This document shows, in pieces, positions 46,793 to 58,426 of a stretch of DNA of 64,000 bases; the first letter of the stretch is position 1, and each line of letters opens with the position of its first letter. Below the pieces are notes generated by a model. That model was given only the letters and a program-made list of their open reading frames with translations. It searched no databases and was not told the origin of the DNA. The stretch covers positions 228,100-292,099 of the forward strand of contig NMRB01000491.1 of the NCBI GenBank assembly GCA_002633025.1, given 5' to 3'. The position numbers and the translations under genes are program-made. The stretch comes from Notospermus geniculatus. Its lineage: Eukaryota > Nemertea > Pilidiophora > Heteronemertea > Lineidae.

Positions 46793-48097
46793 TCATGTGA
46801 TCTCATCGTGACGACCACCATAAAATGTCAGTTGGGATTTCTCGACGACGTCTTCCACACGGATACACAATTCCTGCTCAGTTTTCAGCCTGAAATTCAA
46901 CTCCAGTTAGTTGTACGCTGTTTCAGATCACTTCAGCAATCGATTCATTGCCAGATTCAGACAATGTCAGACATTTTGGAAGGTTGCGAGGTGAAATATA
47001 ATCCATTAATGGAAGCAACCATCTTATGTCACGTGACCTGCTACAGCATTACCCACAACGCACTGTATTACAGTGGAAATGTCGGTGTGGCCCAGACGTT
47101 CATATCACGTAGTTTGCGGAGTGTATTGAACGGCTGGGTGCCCAAGACTACCTGTTGTATATTCAACGGTTGAGTCGGCATGTTTGACGCCATGTTGTCG
47201 AAAGGCATGTTGGGATATACTTCCCCAACTAACCACCTCGGCGAGGTGATTACTTGCGGCAGGCCCGACAGATCCCCAGATCATAACGTCACACGATAAA
47301 AGAACGCTGTGGGTCTCACCCAGGGGAGGCCCAGGCAAGTAAACGAACACGCTAATAGTGAGCGGACCGTAGGCTAGCCAGTAGGCTATACATCTGCCAC
47401 TACAACGGTAACTTTGAGGGAACCATGTTATAATGGAGCTATCCAGAATATACTTCAACCGTTCGATAATAGGGGTCTCTACTGTACTATAAGTTATACT
47501 ATCCACTTTCTGACTTTCTGTTCAGTGCGTTTCATTGTTTATCAGTTCTGTGGGAAGTTTGACCTTGGCCTCTGACCTTGACCTTGACCTATGATCATCA
47601 GGGTTATCACATAATCGAAATTGGCATCCTAAATAACTTAAATATGGGTTTTGTCAAACCTCCACTGCTATACCACAGACAGAGACATTTGAAATTATCA
47701 AGTTTGACCTTGACCTGATCATCAAGGTCATTGCATAATCGAAATGGGCATGCTCAATAACGTAAGTGTGGGTGATATCATGTCTCTACTTCAACCACGG
47801 GCAGAGATATTGCAAGTTATCAAGTTTGAAAATATCAAAATCTCATGATATCTCAACCACCCGGACACACGAAGCTGAGAATTTTGCCACAGGCCTGTCC
47901 TTGGATGAGCAGGCATGGATTTAGACTTGTTTCATGTTGATCAGTTGACAGTGTGGCAAGTAATCTCAAAATATCAAATTTCGTGATATCGAACGTCGAT
48001 ATCACCATGACTCAAACTTCTCAGATCAAAAATAATCAGCTCATTTCATTTCTAGGGTATAAAAACCAAAGGGTAGAACTTGTTTCTATTGCTCTAG

Positions 48098-48890
48098 GGC
48101 CCGTATGCACCAACGTGGATAAACCTTAGATTAGGCTTAAACTAGGTTTAAGTATGGTTTAAAAAATTAATCCGCCTGCACCAACAAGGATTAACTTTTA
48201 TCCGGTGTTTAAACCACAGATTATTCTAAACCAGCCGAGGGGTAGGTTTAAACTTGGATTATTACATTTTTGAAGAAGTGATTGAAGTGACAAGATGGAC
48301 TGGATCAACGCTTTGACAATTTTCAACGGCCAGAACGGCTGATTTTGAGATAGAAGCAATCCGATGGAGGAGTTTAGAGATGGTGATTTCCACAAAAGAT
48401 ACCGCTTCACCATGGAGAACGTTTTGCTAATTTTGGATTGGATGGAAGAAGAGATTACACCCAACTCTAACAGGAACGCTGCTGTTGCACCAATTAACAG
48501 GCTTTTACTTACGCTACGATTTTACGCCACAGGTCATTTCCAGATGACAGGTTGTGATCTTGCAGGTGTTCACCAGATTACAGTCAGCCGGATAGTGAAA
48601 TAGGTGTCCCAAGCAATTGCTCGGCAGAGGAGTAGATTAAAACTTGGATTAAGTCATTTTTGCCAGAGCATATACAATAAGATCGTGTTCACAGGGTGTG
48701 ACCTAATCCATTGGTAATAGCCATTTATGTTATGACATTGGTTCAACCATGGATGAACCATGGACAACTTAATCTATGGTTTAACTATGTTGGTGCAGGT
48801 TCAAGTTCGGATGATTTAATCCACGCTTAATCCACGATTAGTAAGTCTAGGTTTAAGCCAAATTTTAAACCACTTTGGTGCATACGGGCC
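48098..48890. mobile_element. PIF/Harbinger derivative, perfect 16-bp TIR and TAG TSD
   Basis: GGCCCGTATGCACCAA and its exact inverse TTGGTGCATACGGGCC bound the insert. TAG is duplicated at 48095-48097 and 48891-48893. Copy A reads CAG uninterrupted at the same site. The element retains a transposase N-terminal fragment, linking these termini to Harbinger. GGTTTAAAC words are repeated in both orientations. Confidence 0.85.
48364..48636 (+). pseudogene. Harbinger transposase N-terminal fragment
   Basis: ATG 48364. FRDGDFHKRYRFTMENVLLI, then PINRLLLTLRFYATGHFQMT and HQITVSRIVK matches the helix-turn-helix N terminus of HARBI1-like transposases. A TAG at 48601 is followed in frame by VSQAIARQRSR to about 48636. 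The catalytic domain is absent, deleted between the TIRs. Confidence 0.8.
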
Positions 48891-49171
48891 TAGGTGTTAA
48901 CTGGTTATAGGAGCCGATTTGTGCCATCACTAAGAGAGTGATGGACAAAATATCAAGTCTGATATGATGATTACGTCAATGATGGAGGCACCTGAGGTTG
49001 GAAATGATTAGATCACTTTTTCTGCCTGTAAGTGACGCTCCTCTGTTTGATAACTCATTTTTAAGTTTCTGAACAGTCCACTTTCCATACTCTGCCATGT
49101 TGCAAACAGTGACACTAGGACTTATAGTACAGCAGAGCCATCTGGAGGTTTAGTTTTCCCTGGATAGCCCC

Positions 49172-49662
49172 ATTGGAGCTCTACGGAAATCACAATAGGA
49201 GTTGTGGGCCTACTAACTATGCTCCGAATTTGAAATAGTTATAAACTGGAAGTTTGCAAAAAGGTGGCGAAATATCTTTATCCGCCAACAAGTAACGTAT
49301 CAAGAAAGTGCCGCCAAGACTCGAATAAAGATAGGCCTAGTGAATAAATTGGGCATCAAAGAGTTAAGAGGTATACCCCTATAGTTAGTGGAGTCATTTA
49401 ATGACTTAGCATTTTTAGGGATAGGCATAATATTGTGTTGAATAACGTGCCCTCAGACCGTGACATAACAAACTGGTGAAAAGGATAGAAATCATCGCAT
49501 ACAAAACTGTGAGTGCCAGATTTAATATGATTTGTGGATCTGACCGTCAATTTTATTTAATTTCAATCGATTCACAGCCGAAATAATGTCAACCACAGAG
49601 ATTTGGTGCTGGGAAGCACACCTAGTATGATGAGCGCTACATTTCAAATCAATGCCGCCAAT
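49172..49662. other. No gene seen
   Basis: Non-coding sequence between repeat copy B and the next MULE-like terminus. Confidence 0.35.
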
Positions 49663-49751
49663 GCCGAATCGGTTAATGTCGTCCTGGGTATACATGGTGA
49701 GAGATGGTGCGAGATAGTTGGGGAGCCAGATGACATTTATTTACACTATTG

Positions 49752-50252
49752 TCTGTTTCTAATTTTTCGTTGGTCAGGTTTTGTAGGTTCTGTTCACCTA
49801 TGGGCTCCCTTTCTTTACTGTTGCCCCTTCATTTCTTATTATCTTGCTCTTCATTTATTTTCTAGGCCTAATTTGTTATCACTTCCTCATACATTTGTTT
49901 AATATAAATTACTCTTACTATGGTCTTGGGGGTATTGTACTGTTAGTATAATTATACTGTTAGTTTAATTCCTCCAAGCTATATTTTCCCTTCAGCCTAG
50001 TCAAGCCTTACATTCACTAATTACATTTCTGTTAGGTTGAGCAACCACCTTTTGGGGCTTGTACTGTTTTCTTTCCTTAATTGCTGTCACGTCCTGTTTG
50101 GATGGGATACTTCATGTCTACATTTGGGTTTCAGCTCAGTCTGTTCTAGAGTTTCGGATTGTTAAGTTCCAGCCTGAAGAAGACCCCGGTTGGGGTCGAA
50201 AATTCGCAAATACTCTGGAAATTGCCTTTTATTTATCATATTTACACTATTG
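49752..50252 (+). mobile_element. 0.49-kb retroposed insert with hammerhead-like motif
   Basis: Bounded by a 13-bp duplication ATTTACACTATTG (49739-49751 and 50240-50252). The opposite foldback arm shows the uninterrupted site. Near its 3' end, TTCCAG, CTGAAGA, GACCCC-GGTT-GGGGTC, GAAA and CTGGAA occur in order (50167-50220). It ends in TTTTATTTATCAT. Variable-length TSD and one-sided tail fit a truncated non-LTR or Penelope-like retroelement, or a SINE. Confidence 0.65.
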
Positions 50253-50313
50253 AGTACAAAAGGTTTTGGTGCATAATCCTCTTCGGATTATCATGCTAAT
50301 GCTAATGTCTTAA

Positions 50314-50721
50314 GGGCGGTTTACACTAGGTTGCACCAAGTTGCAAGTTGCTGCAACCTGCAACTTATTGCAGTCTACCTGTGACGTTTACACATTGCAA
50401 CATTCAATGCGATAAGTTGCAGAAGTTCGCAACAAGTTGCAGGAATTTTGGCGGGAATCCTTTGTTCGGCAGCCATTTTGGCTTTAGTAGACGTCACATG
50501 ATTTTTTGCTGTATTCTCATTGGCCAGCGACGTGCAACTTGTTGCAACTTCACCAGAAAATAGGATCTGGATCCTAATTTTGCAACAAGTTGCTGTAGTT
50601 AGTTGCAACAAGTTGCATGTCCGTTTACACATGCAACTTTGATGAAATATTTGGTGTCATCAGGTTTATGCAACAAGTTGCATGAAGTTGCATATGAAAA
50701 GTTGCATGTGTAAACGGGCCT
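50314..50721. mobile_element. TTAA-flanked MITE with TTGCAACAAGTTGCA repeats
   Basis: Ends GGGCGGTTTACAC and GTGTAAACGGGCCT with TTAA on each side (50310-50313, 50722-50725). The foldback's opposite arm has a single CTTAAG there. The interior is a run of inverted GTTGCAACAAGTTGCA words. TTAA targeting suggests piggyBac- or Kolobok-type mobilisation. Confidence 0.75.
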
Positions 50722-51791
50722 TTAAGTTGCACAATCCTGGGGTTTGGTCCCTAGAGACCCCTAAAGTTAGGGTACTGGAAATAAAGAAGGGGTCAAAAAT
50801 ATGATATCATCAGATCATATCAATATTGGTGTCAAAATGTAGGTCTGTGAGTGTACTTCAAGGAAATATGCATCCAAAAGCCAGATCAGGTCCTTGTTCC
50901 CCTACAAAAGGGGCTAAAAATTGGAAAATCCCGATTTTGACCCCTTGCCAATTGCTTCACGGGCAATTTCAGTCGATAAAAGTTGATTAGTTCCACTCAG
51001 ATAAGTAATACCTCCATTTTAATACCCATCTTGACATGGTTTCTTTGGCTGAAGGTCCTTAAGGGTCAAAACAGGTCAAAAAGGGTCAAAAAGGGTCGAA
51101 ATTGCAAATCTGAGTATACCCGAATAGATCACGGTGTCAAGATGGGTATCAAAATGTAGGTACTACATAGGCGAGTGGAACTAATCAATTTTTATCAACT
51201 GAAGTTGCCTCTGGAGCCAATGGCAAGGGGTCAAAGTTGGGAATTTTCATTTTTTAACCCTTTTTGTAGGGGAACAAGGACCTGATCTGGCTTTGGGATG
51301 CATATTTCCTTGAAGTACACTCGCAGACCTACATTTTGACACCAATATTGATATGATCTGATGATATCATATTTTTGACCCCTTCTTTATTTCCAGTACC
51401 CTAACTTTAGGGGTCTCTAGGGACCAAACCCCAGGATTGTGCAACTTAAGACGCCCCTTTCATGCATCAGCATGATAATCCGAAGAGGATTAGGCACCAA
51501 AACCTTTTGTACTCAATAGTGTAAATAAATGTCATCTGGCTCCCCAACTAAGATGGTAGAAAGTACGTTGTTCGGGACCATGCCAGGCTGTTGTTTGGAA
51601 TGACGTGTTGCGGTTACGTGAATGGCGTTCGAGTTCGGCGGATCGGTTACGCATGAATTGATGACGTTGCACCAATCGGGTGTTTATGGAACGATACAGC
51701 GTGTATTCTACTGGAACGGTTTGTGATCGAATTGGTTTGTTGTTTCGTGATCAATCGGGAATCTCGTTGTGTTGTGTAGTTAGGTTTCATA

Positions 51792-53526
51792 ATGCCTGGG
51801 CCCGAAAAGGATGAAAAGGAGAATCCGCCGCCTTTAAGGAGAAGTTCTCGACTTAGAGTGCCTACACAAAAGGCCGTTGAATCGAAATTGCAGGCTCTAA
51901 AGCTGCCCATACACGATCAATATTATTGCACAATATGAGGATCACAATGGGCAATATTATTGTCAATCTTTCTTCTATTATCATGCTAGACGCACACGAC
52001 CACCCATTTGGGCCCCATATTGTGCAATAATATTGCGCCGTGTATGGGCGGCTTTAAGCAAGCTAGAAGCGTGCCGCTTAGGAAAAGAGTTAGGTCATGG
52101 TTAGCGGATCAGAAAGTTGAGGAGGAAAGTGGTGCTGATAAAGGTCAGGTCAAGACTGCAGGGAAAGGAGCTGATAAAACGGTACAGGAAGATGCTGTTT
52201 CTGCTGCATCGAAGGAAGCTGGTAAGACTAAGGCCAGTGCTGCTAAGCTGAAGGATGAGGTAAAATCTGTTGAGCTACAGGCTCAGGCATCTGCTTTGAA
52301 AGTAAAACAAGAAATAGAAAGGGAGGAATTCAAGTTGGCTCAAGTCACGGAGGAGAAGGCCTTTCAAATTCAGCAAATGAAGGAAAGTTTGGAGCTTCAG
52401 TCAAAGTTGGAAATAGCGGAGGCCAAGTCAAAGATTTTAGAAAATTATGGTATTCAAGGTAACCTTCATGAGTCCTACTTGGATCAGCCAGGCGTACCTG
52501 CAAACAAGGATCGTGCACGGGATGTTGAGCATAATGAAGAGGATGAAGTTGACGTTCGTGCTGTATCAGAAATAGTACCTTTATATGCTGCACATCAGAG
52601 TTGACAGAAGCCATGCAAGCCATCATGGAAAAGCAAAATGACATTACCGAGGCTCTTGTGAAACAGACATTGATATCTTCATTGCCTAAACATGACATCT
52701 CAGTGTTTTCCGGCCACCCTCTGGATTATAAGCTCTTCGTTAGGGCCTTTGAGCACGGCATTGAGGACAAAACGGACAGTTGCAAAGATAGGCTTTATTA
52801 CTTGGAACAATATACTAGTGGTGATGCCAAGGACCTTGTACGTAGTTGCCTTCATATGGACCCTTCTGTAGGTTACAACAAGGCTAAGGGATTGCTGAAA
52901 GAGAACTTTGGTAGTGAATATAAGATAGCGACAGCCTTTGTTGAGAAAACATTGAAATGGCCTGCTGTTCGTTCAGAGGATGCCGCTGCTTTGAAGAAGT
53001 ACTCACTGTTTCTACAAGGATGTCAGAATACATTGCTAGAAATGGACATCAACGAGTTGGATCATCCTAGTAATCTTAAGGAACTGGTGAGCAAGTTGCC
53101 TTTTAAACTCAGGTCAGCATGGAGGAAGGCTGCCTTTGACATCACGGATGGTGCTGATGGAAGGCGAATAAAGTTCAAGGACTTGGTCAGTTTTGTCAAC
53201 AAACAGTCTCGGATTCTTAATGAACCTGTGTTTGGTAACATCTCAGAAAAGCCCAGCTCATCAGGTAGTCATGGTGATAAGAAGACAGGAGCCAAAGCTA
53301 AGTCCAAAGGTGCATTTGCTACATCAGTGAAGGACGCACCACCCCAACGGACATTGAAGGTCAAGGCGTCATCCGATGATGGTGTCAGCAGAGAGAAATC
53401 ACAGGGTGGCAGTTCAGTGAAAAAGGGCTGCGAGTTTTGTAGTGGTCACCACAGTCTGGAAACATGTAGGCAGTTGCGTATGAAGCCACAGGAAGAAAGG
53501 TTGAGCTTTTTGAGGTCTAAAGCTCT
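51792..53526 (+). pseudogene. BEL/Pao gag
   Basis: ATG 51792 (MPGPEKDEKENPPPLRRSS) is interrupted after KLQAL by a 155-bp MITE. It then continues from about 52062 as a charged coiled coil (KQEIEREEFKLAQVTEEKAF). A frameshift near 52600 leads into the DUF1759-type capsid domain: ISVFSGHPLDYKLFVRAFEH, DRLYYLEQYTSGDAKDLV, and a CEFCSGHHSLETC zinc knuckle at 53434. After the insertion at 53527-54786 the frame resumes with CFGCLQTGHFSKLC, a second knuckle. Gag would assemble the intracellular particle. Multiple lesions make it non-functional. Confidence 0.8.
51900..52054. mobile_element. 155-bp MITE in gag
   Basis: AAGCTGCCCATACACG and CGTGTATGGGCGGCTT are inverse, with inner AATATTATTGCACAATATG inverted as well. 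TA on both sides (51898-51899, 52055-52056). Two TA-flanked MITE ends separate the two gag segments. Removing it leaves gag out of frame, so another small lesion is nearby. Confidence 0.8.
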
Positions 53527-54786
53527 GGGCCGACCGCATCGAAACCCAGATAGCGGTACAGATAGCCTATCGGTGCCTTATCGCCATCAGTATCGGTAAA
53601 TGACCGCACAGAATGTGCGATAGGAAAATAGCGATAGACCACCGATAGCGATGGCCGCATAGAAACTCCGATAGCCTATCGGCCTGCCGCNTTCGCTAAA
53701 GGTGCTCAGACCACCTTTACCGCGCCGATAGAGACAGGACGGAACAAAATGTGGCGGGGGGAAGCAGATAGTTTCTTTGTTGAAGATGATCTTGACGAAG
53801 CAGTTAGGTCTAGTAGGTACAGACGACAACTTATTCGTCACAACCTATTCGAAGATGTCCTAGATCACGAATTTTTTGATATTTTTTTGCATGTCATCGG
53901 TTTCCTAAAGCAGCATTCACCCAGTTGCTTGATATTGTGTATGACGTCATACACAAACCTTCATGCTTGGAAATGAATTGACTGTGAACGGCTGTTTTGC
54001 GTAAAGGACGCTGCTAATAGGGAGGTTCCGCAACGTCTGCGAATTATGAAATACGAATGCTTCGATCATGACGTCATCACTTTGACGTATGACGTTGCGT
54101 TTCTTTCGTGACCATGTGCAAATTCGTTGCGTCTTAATATGACGAGGATGGTCGTAAATCTTCGTAGTGTTAGATAGTTTACGAATTACGAATTGCATAA
54201 TTTTCATTTACAAGAAATATGTTTTGGGGCTTTTCTGAGCACACGGGTGACAACTGGATATACCTGTCACACTTTAGCGCTGGAATAAATGCTTGGCATA
54301 TCTCTGTAACGTAATGACGTCGTGTTAAAGAGATGTTGTCACATCGTTCACAAGGCCAAAAGTCGGATCATCATGGATTGAGACGAAAAACCCGCGTCAT
54401 GACGTCATCAACGTCCTGAAATCGTTTCGTGACTCGTAATTCGTGACGATTCGAATTTTCGCAGTCCCCGAAACGCCAATGCCAATGCCAATCACACTGT
54501 TCAGTTTCTCCAACCCACATTCATTTCGTCAGAAACATGCATTGTGAACAAAGAAAGCACGCGGTATCACCACTCGGTTATAAATAGATTTCCTGGCTTC
54601 CGGTTGATTATAAGCCAACCTCGCACCCGGCATTTCGTATTTCTTATCTGCAGACAGCCTATTGTCAACTCTCTTTAACGGCGCGTTCTGTGCGGTGATA
54701 GGGTCCTTGGTTTTAGCGGGTTGTCCTTAGTACGCCAATAGCACTATCTCCGCGTCTCACTATCTGGGTTTCGATGCGGTCGGCCC
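53527..54786. mobile_element. 1.26-kb TIR element splitting gag zinc knuckles
   Basis: GGGCCGACCGCATCGAAACC then CAGATAG returns exactly inverted, ending at 54786. The interior carries GATAGC/GCTATC words, an undetermined base at 53691, and a nested GGGAGGTTCCGCAA sequence from 54021 related to the TTCGCAA family. A 75-codon ORF at 53749 (DEAVRSSRYRRQLIRHNLFE) is unrecognised. No clear TSD. Sits between the two CCHC knuckles of gag. Confidence 0.75.
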
Positions 54787-57700
54787 TGTTTTGGTTGTCT
54801 TCAAACTGGACATTTTAGCAAGTTGTGCAGCAGCAGACTCAAATGTCACATCTGTTCACTAGGACACCCTACCGTCTTACATCGTGCTAAAACTGAGGAG
54901 TCTTCTGGTTCAGGAGGTCAGTCGGGAGGTTCAGAGACTAAGGCAACTGTCACGAGTGGTTGTATTGGATCAGAGATTCGATGTGCCATGTCTATTGTTC
55001 CTGTTATTGTGAAAGCTGTGAACAGTGACAGGAGGGTCAACACTTACGCTTTTCTAGATACGGGAAGCTCAGCATCATTTTGTACAGAAGATTTGATGAG
55101 GAGATTAAATCTTAGTGGAAGGAAGACAAGGATCAATCTGAACACCATGACAGATGTCTCAAAGCCTGTGGAAACTTACTCAGTGAACGGACTTGAAGTT
55201 TGTGGCATTGATTGCGATACCTTTGTGAAGTTGCCATCAGTTTATACCCGCCAGTCGTTACCAGTATCTAGGAATGACATACTGTGTCAGGAGGATGTTC
55301 AGGAATGGTCTTACCTTCAAGAGATAAACATTCCTTCGATTGACTCTGACGTTGATTTGTTGATTGGTACTGATGTACCTAAGGCTATGGAGCCGTGGGA
55401 AGTGATCAAGTCTGAGGGAAATGGGCCTTATGCTGTAAAAACATTGCTTGGTTGGTCTATCAATGGTCCTCTGAAAGACAGTGATGACTCAGTTGGCGTG
55501 ACAACAGCTTCTGTCAGGGTCAGTGCTACAAAGGTGGATTTGGAGGAACAGTTGCGTAATTACTACAACACAGACTTCAGTGAGAACAGAGTGGATGAAA
55601 AAGATGAACATTCTGTTGAAGACAAAAGATTTCTGAATCTGGTATCTGAGTCCTGTAGGCTGGAGAATGGTCACTACGTGCTTGGATTGCCGTTCAAGCA
55701 TGACGTGGTTGTTATGCCTGACAACCGGCGGCAGGCTGAACAAAGGATTGCCATGTTGAGCCGAAAGTTTGATAGGGGCAAGGACTTTCAGATGGAATAC
55801 ACTGCCTTCATGGACAATGTCTTGGCGAAAGGTTTTGCTTGTAAGGTGCCTCCAAATCAGCTAGGTCGTAGTGACGGTAGAGTTTGGTATCTACCCCACC
55901 ATGGGGTCTACCATCCCACCAAGAAGAAGCTGAGGGTAGTCTTTGATTGTGGAGCTAAGTTTGGAGGAACTTCTCTCAATGAGGAATGGCGGAGTTGGCT
56001 GGCAGACCTGGGAAAGATCACCGGCTTTGAAATAGACCGTTGTATCAAGCCAAAGGACTTTGGTGCAATCAAATCCTCACAGTTATGCCAATTTAGCGAT
56101 GCTTCTACGGTCGGCTATGGAGTCGTCAGTTTCTTGCGCATGGTCAATGATGTTGGTAAGATACATTGTGCGCTGATCATCAGTAAATCTCGAGTAGCAC
56201 CTCTGAAAGAAGTGACAATACCTAGGATGGAACTTACCGCCGCAACTGTAGCTGTTCGTGTGGATAGCATGTTAAAGAAGGAACTGGACATTCCCCTTGA
56301 AACATCAGTCTCATTTCTGGACAGACAGCACAATGAAAATGCTAGGTTCAAGACATTTGTAGCTAACCGTCTACAGGTAATACGTGATGGTTCGTCACCT
56401 TCCCAATGGCATTACATCGATACCAAGTCAAACCCCGCAGATATCGCCTCAAGAGGTCAGTCAGCAGATGCATTCTTACGTAATGAAACATGGCGTAGAG
56501 GACCAGAGTTTCTGTGTTTGCCCGAGGAGGAATGGCCAACGTACCCGGATGTACCAGATAGTTTGCCCTTGGATGAGGCAGGTCCGGAGGTGGCATGTGT
56601 TTGTACAAGGACAGATGCCGTGGTTGAGGATGTTGATAATGGCGCAGCTACCATGGAGAAGTTGATCAACCACCACTCAAGTTGGCACAAGCTCAAGGTG
56701 TCAGTAGGCTGGCTTTTGAAAGTTCGAGAGGAACTCAGACGTCGAGTAAAAATAAGGAAAGGACAGTTGGTGAATGATGGACCTTTGTTGCAGACTACGT
56801 CTAGACTTTCGGTGAGCGATCTTGCCAGTGCTGAGTCTGCTATTTTACGTTTTGTGCAGCGTCAGTCTTACCAGGAGGAAATAGATTGCCTCTCCAAAGG
56901 AGCTACCCAACGAGTGAAGACAACTAGTAAACTGTCACGATTGGATCCCTTCCTGACAGATAACTTGCTGAGAGTTGGAGGTCGTCTTGGCAGGGCCGAA
57001 ATGCCTCAAGAAACTAAGCATCCGGTTATCCTGCCAAAGAGTAACCATGTCACTACCTTGATTATTAGACGGACTCATGAGGACTTGATGCACTCTGGTA
57101 GAAACCATGTTCTGTCTCAACTTAGGAAAAGATTCTGGGTGATGAAAGCTAACTCTGCAGTCAGACATGTGATTGGAAAATGTGTTACTTGTCGACGTCA
57201 GAATGTCAAGGTTGGAGAGCAAATGATGTCTGATCTTCCTGAGGATCGTCTCATTCCAGATGATCCACCGTTGACTAGGTGCGGAGTTGACTATTTCGGC
57301 CCGGTAGAAGTCAAACGTGGACGTGTCGTTGTTAAACGTTATGGTGTACTGTTTACGTGTTTAGCAACACGGGCAGTGCACATCGAGGTTGCCAACACAT
57401 TAGACACGGACTCTTGTATTGATGCAATACGGAGGTTCTTGGCGAGACGCGGTCAGGTGACAAGGATGCGGAGTGATAATGGAACTAACTTGGTGGCTGC
57501 AGAACGCGAACTCAGGGAAGCCGTTCAGAGTTTAGATCACGACAGGATTCACAAAGTTTTGTTGCGTCAAAATGTAGATTGGGTCTTTGCGCCACCAACT
57601 GGCAGTCATCACGGTGGAGTGTATGAGAGAAAGATTAGAAGTGTCAAAAAGATTATGAAATCGGTGCTGAAAGAGCAGATGTTGGACGACGAAGGGTTTC

Positions 57701-58110
57701 ATACTTTGTTGTGTGAAATCGAGGCAATTTTGAATGATTGTCCCATCACGAAGTGCAAACCAAGTTTGCCTCCAGGAACATTCTGTAAGAACGATTGTTA
57801 TTGCAAACGTAGGTGGTGCCAGGTACAGTACATCGCTAATTTGTTCCGGCGCCGCTGGGTGAAAGAGTATCTTCCACAGCTTCAGGAACGTCAAAAGTGG
57901 CTCTTTCCCAAGCGTAACCTACAGACTGATGACATTGTACTGATTGCCGATGAAAACTCGCCTAGGAATTCCTGGCCACTTGCTAGGGTCATCGAAACGA
58001 TCCCGGATCGTAGGGGTTTTGTCAGGAAAGTTAAGGTCTTGACTCGAGCTGGAAGTGTGCTCGAGCGTCCAACCGCGAAGTTGTGTCTTTTGTTGGACAG
58101 GGATGTTTAG
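54787..58110 (+). pseudogene. BEL/Pao pol: protease, RT remnant, RNase H, integrase
   Basis: A 1095-codon frame from 54823 runs upstream without a stop into CFGCLQTGHF. Order: CHICSLGHPTVLH; aspartic protease FLDTGSSASFC (about residue 80); LIGTDVP and TLLGWSINGPL; start of the reverse transcriptase to FDCGAKFGGTSLNE (about 386). It then jumps to EWRSWLADL, so the palm with its active-site aspartates is missing. RNase H FSDASTVGYGVV follows; integrase zinc finger HSGRNHVLSQL...CVTCRR; core GVDYFGPV (D, about 822), RSDNGTNL (D, about 884), GGVYERKIRS (E, about 934). Smaller losses at FLDRQHNENARF and at ILNDCPITKCKPS. The frame stays open despite the deletions. Stop 58110. Confidence 0.85.
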
Positions 58111-58426
58111 TTTAGTAGTTGGAAATGCGTTGTGAGAAACCTTCTAACCAGTAGTGATACATGTACAAGTTTGTCAGTTGACATGTTGTTGTTTCATGGA
58201 CTGTTTGGACTTAAAGTAAATTTTCGCTCAATGGACAATTGCGAATTGTCCCTTCATTGAGTTTGTGGACTTTTCTTTAAAGTGCCAATAGACTGTTTGG
58301 ATCACGGACATTTTTGAAACTCTGACTTTTTTTAAACCTGTTTTATCAATTAAGTTTGGATTTTTTGGTTCGTTTGAATTGCTTCGTGCATTGTTTTATC
58401 CGCACTCCTGCAATTAGGGGCGGGGA

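Larger units (their letters stand above)
40755..47185. mobile_element. Long-inverted-repeat element carrying a Myb/SANT-like gene
   Basis: About 430 bp at 42420-42850 recurs inverted at 46665-47110 (shared words ACGAACGTCTGG/CCAGACGTTC, ATTTTGGAAGGTTGCGAGG, CGACCA). Weaker similarity extends the arms outward to about 40755 and 47185, across the MITE inserted at 40821-42410. Between the arms sits a minus-strand Myb/SANT-like gene. No transposase was found inside, so the element is non-autonomous or has lost it. TSD not found. Confidence 0.6.
47434..49171. repeat. 0.94-kb interspersed TIR repeat, copy B, inverted
   Basis: Inverse of 5986-6922 with ends GGAGCTATCCAG and CTGGATAGCCCC. Interrupted by 48098-48890; without it the length is about 942 bp, matching copy A (937 bp). 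Confidence 0.8.
49717..51548. mobile_element. TA-targeted long foldback with two nested insertions
   Basis: GTTGGGGAGCCAGATGACA begins the left arm and its inverse ends the right, each flanked by TA (49715-49716, 51549-51550). Arms: 49717-49751 plus 50253-50313 plus 50722-51000 against 51230-51548. The left arm is interrupted by 49752-50252 and 50314-50721. The foldback lies just inside the BEL leader. Same family as 43719-44670. Confidence 0.8.

Noticed and set aside
53749-53976. 75-codon ORF inside the gag insertion
   Set aside because: Looked transposase-like at first (acidic/basic mix) but has no identifiable catalytic or helix-turn-helix motif.
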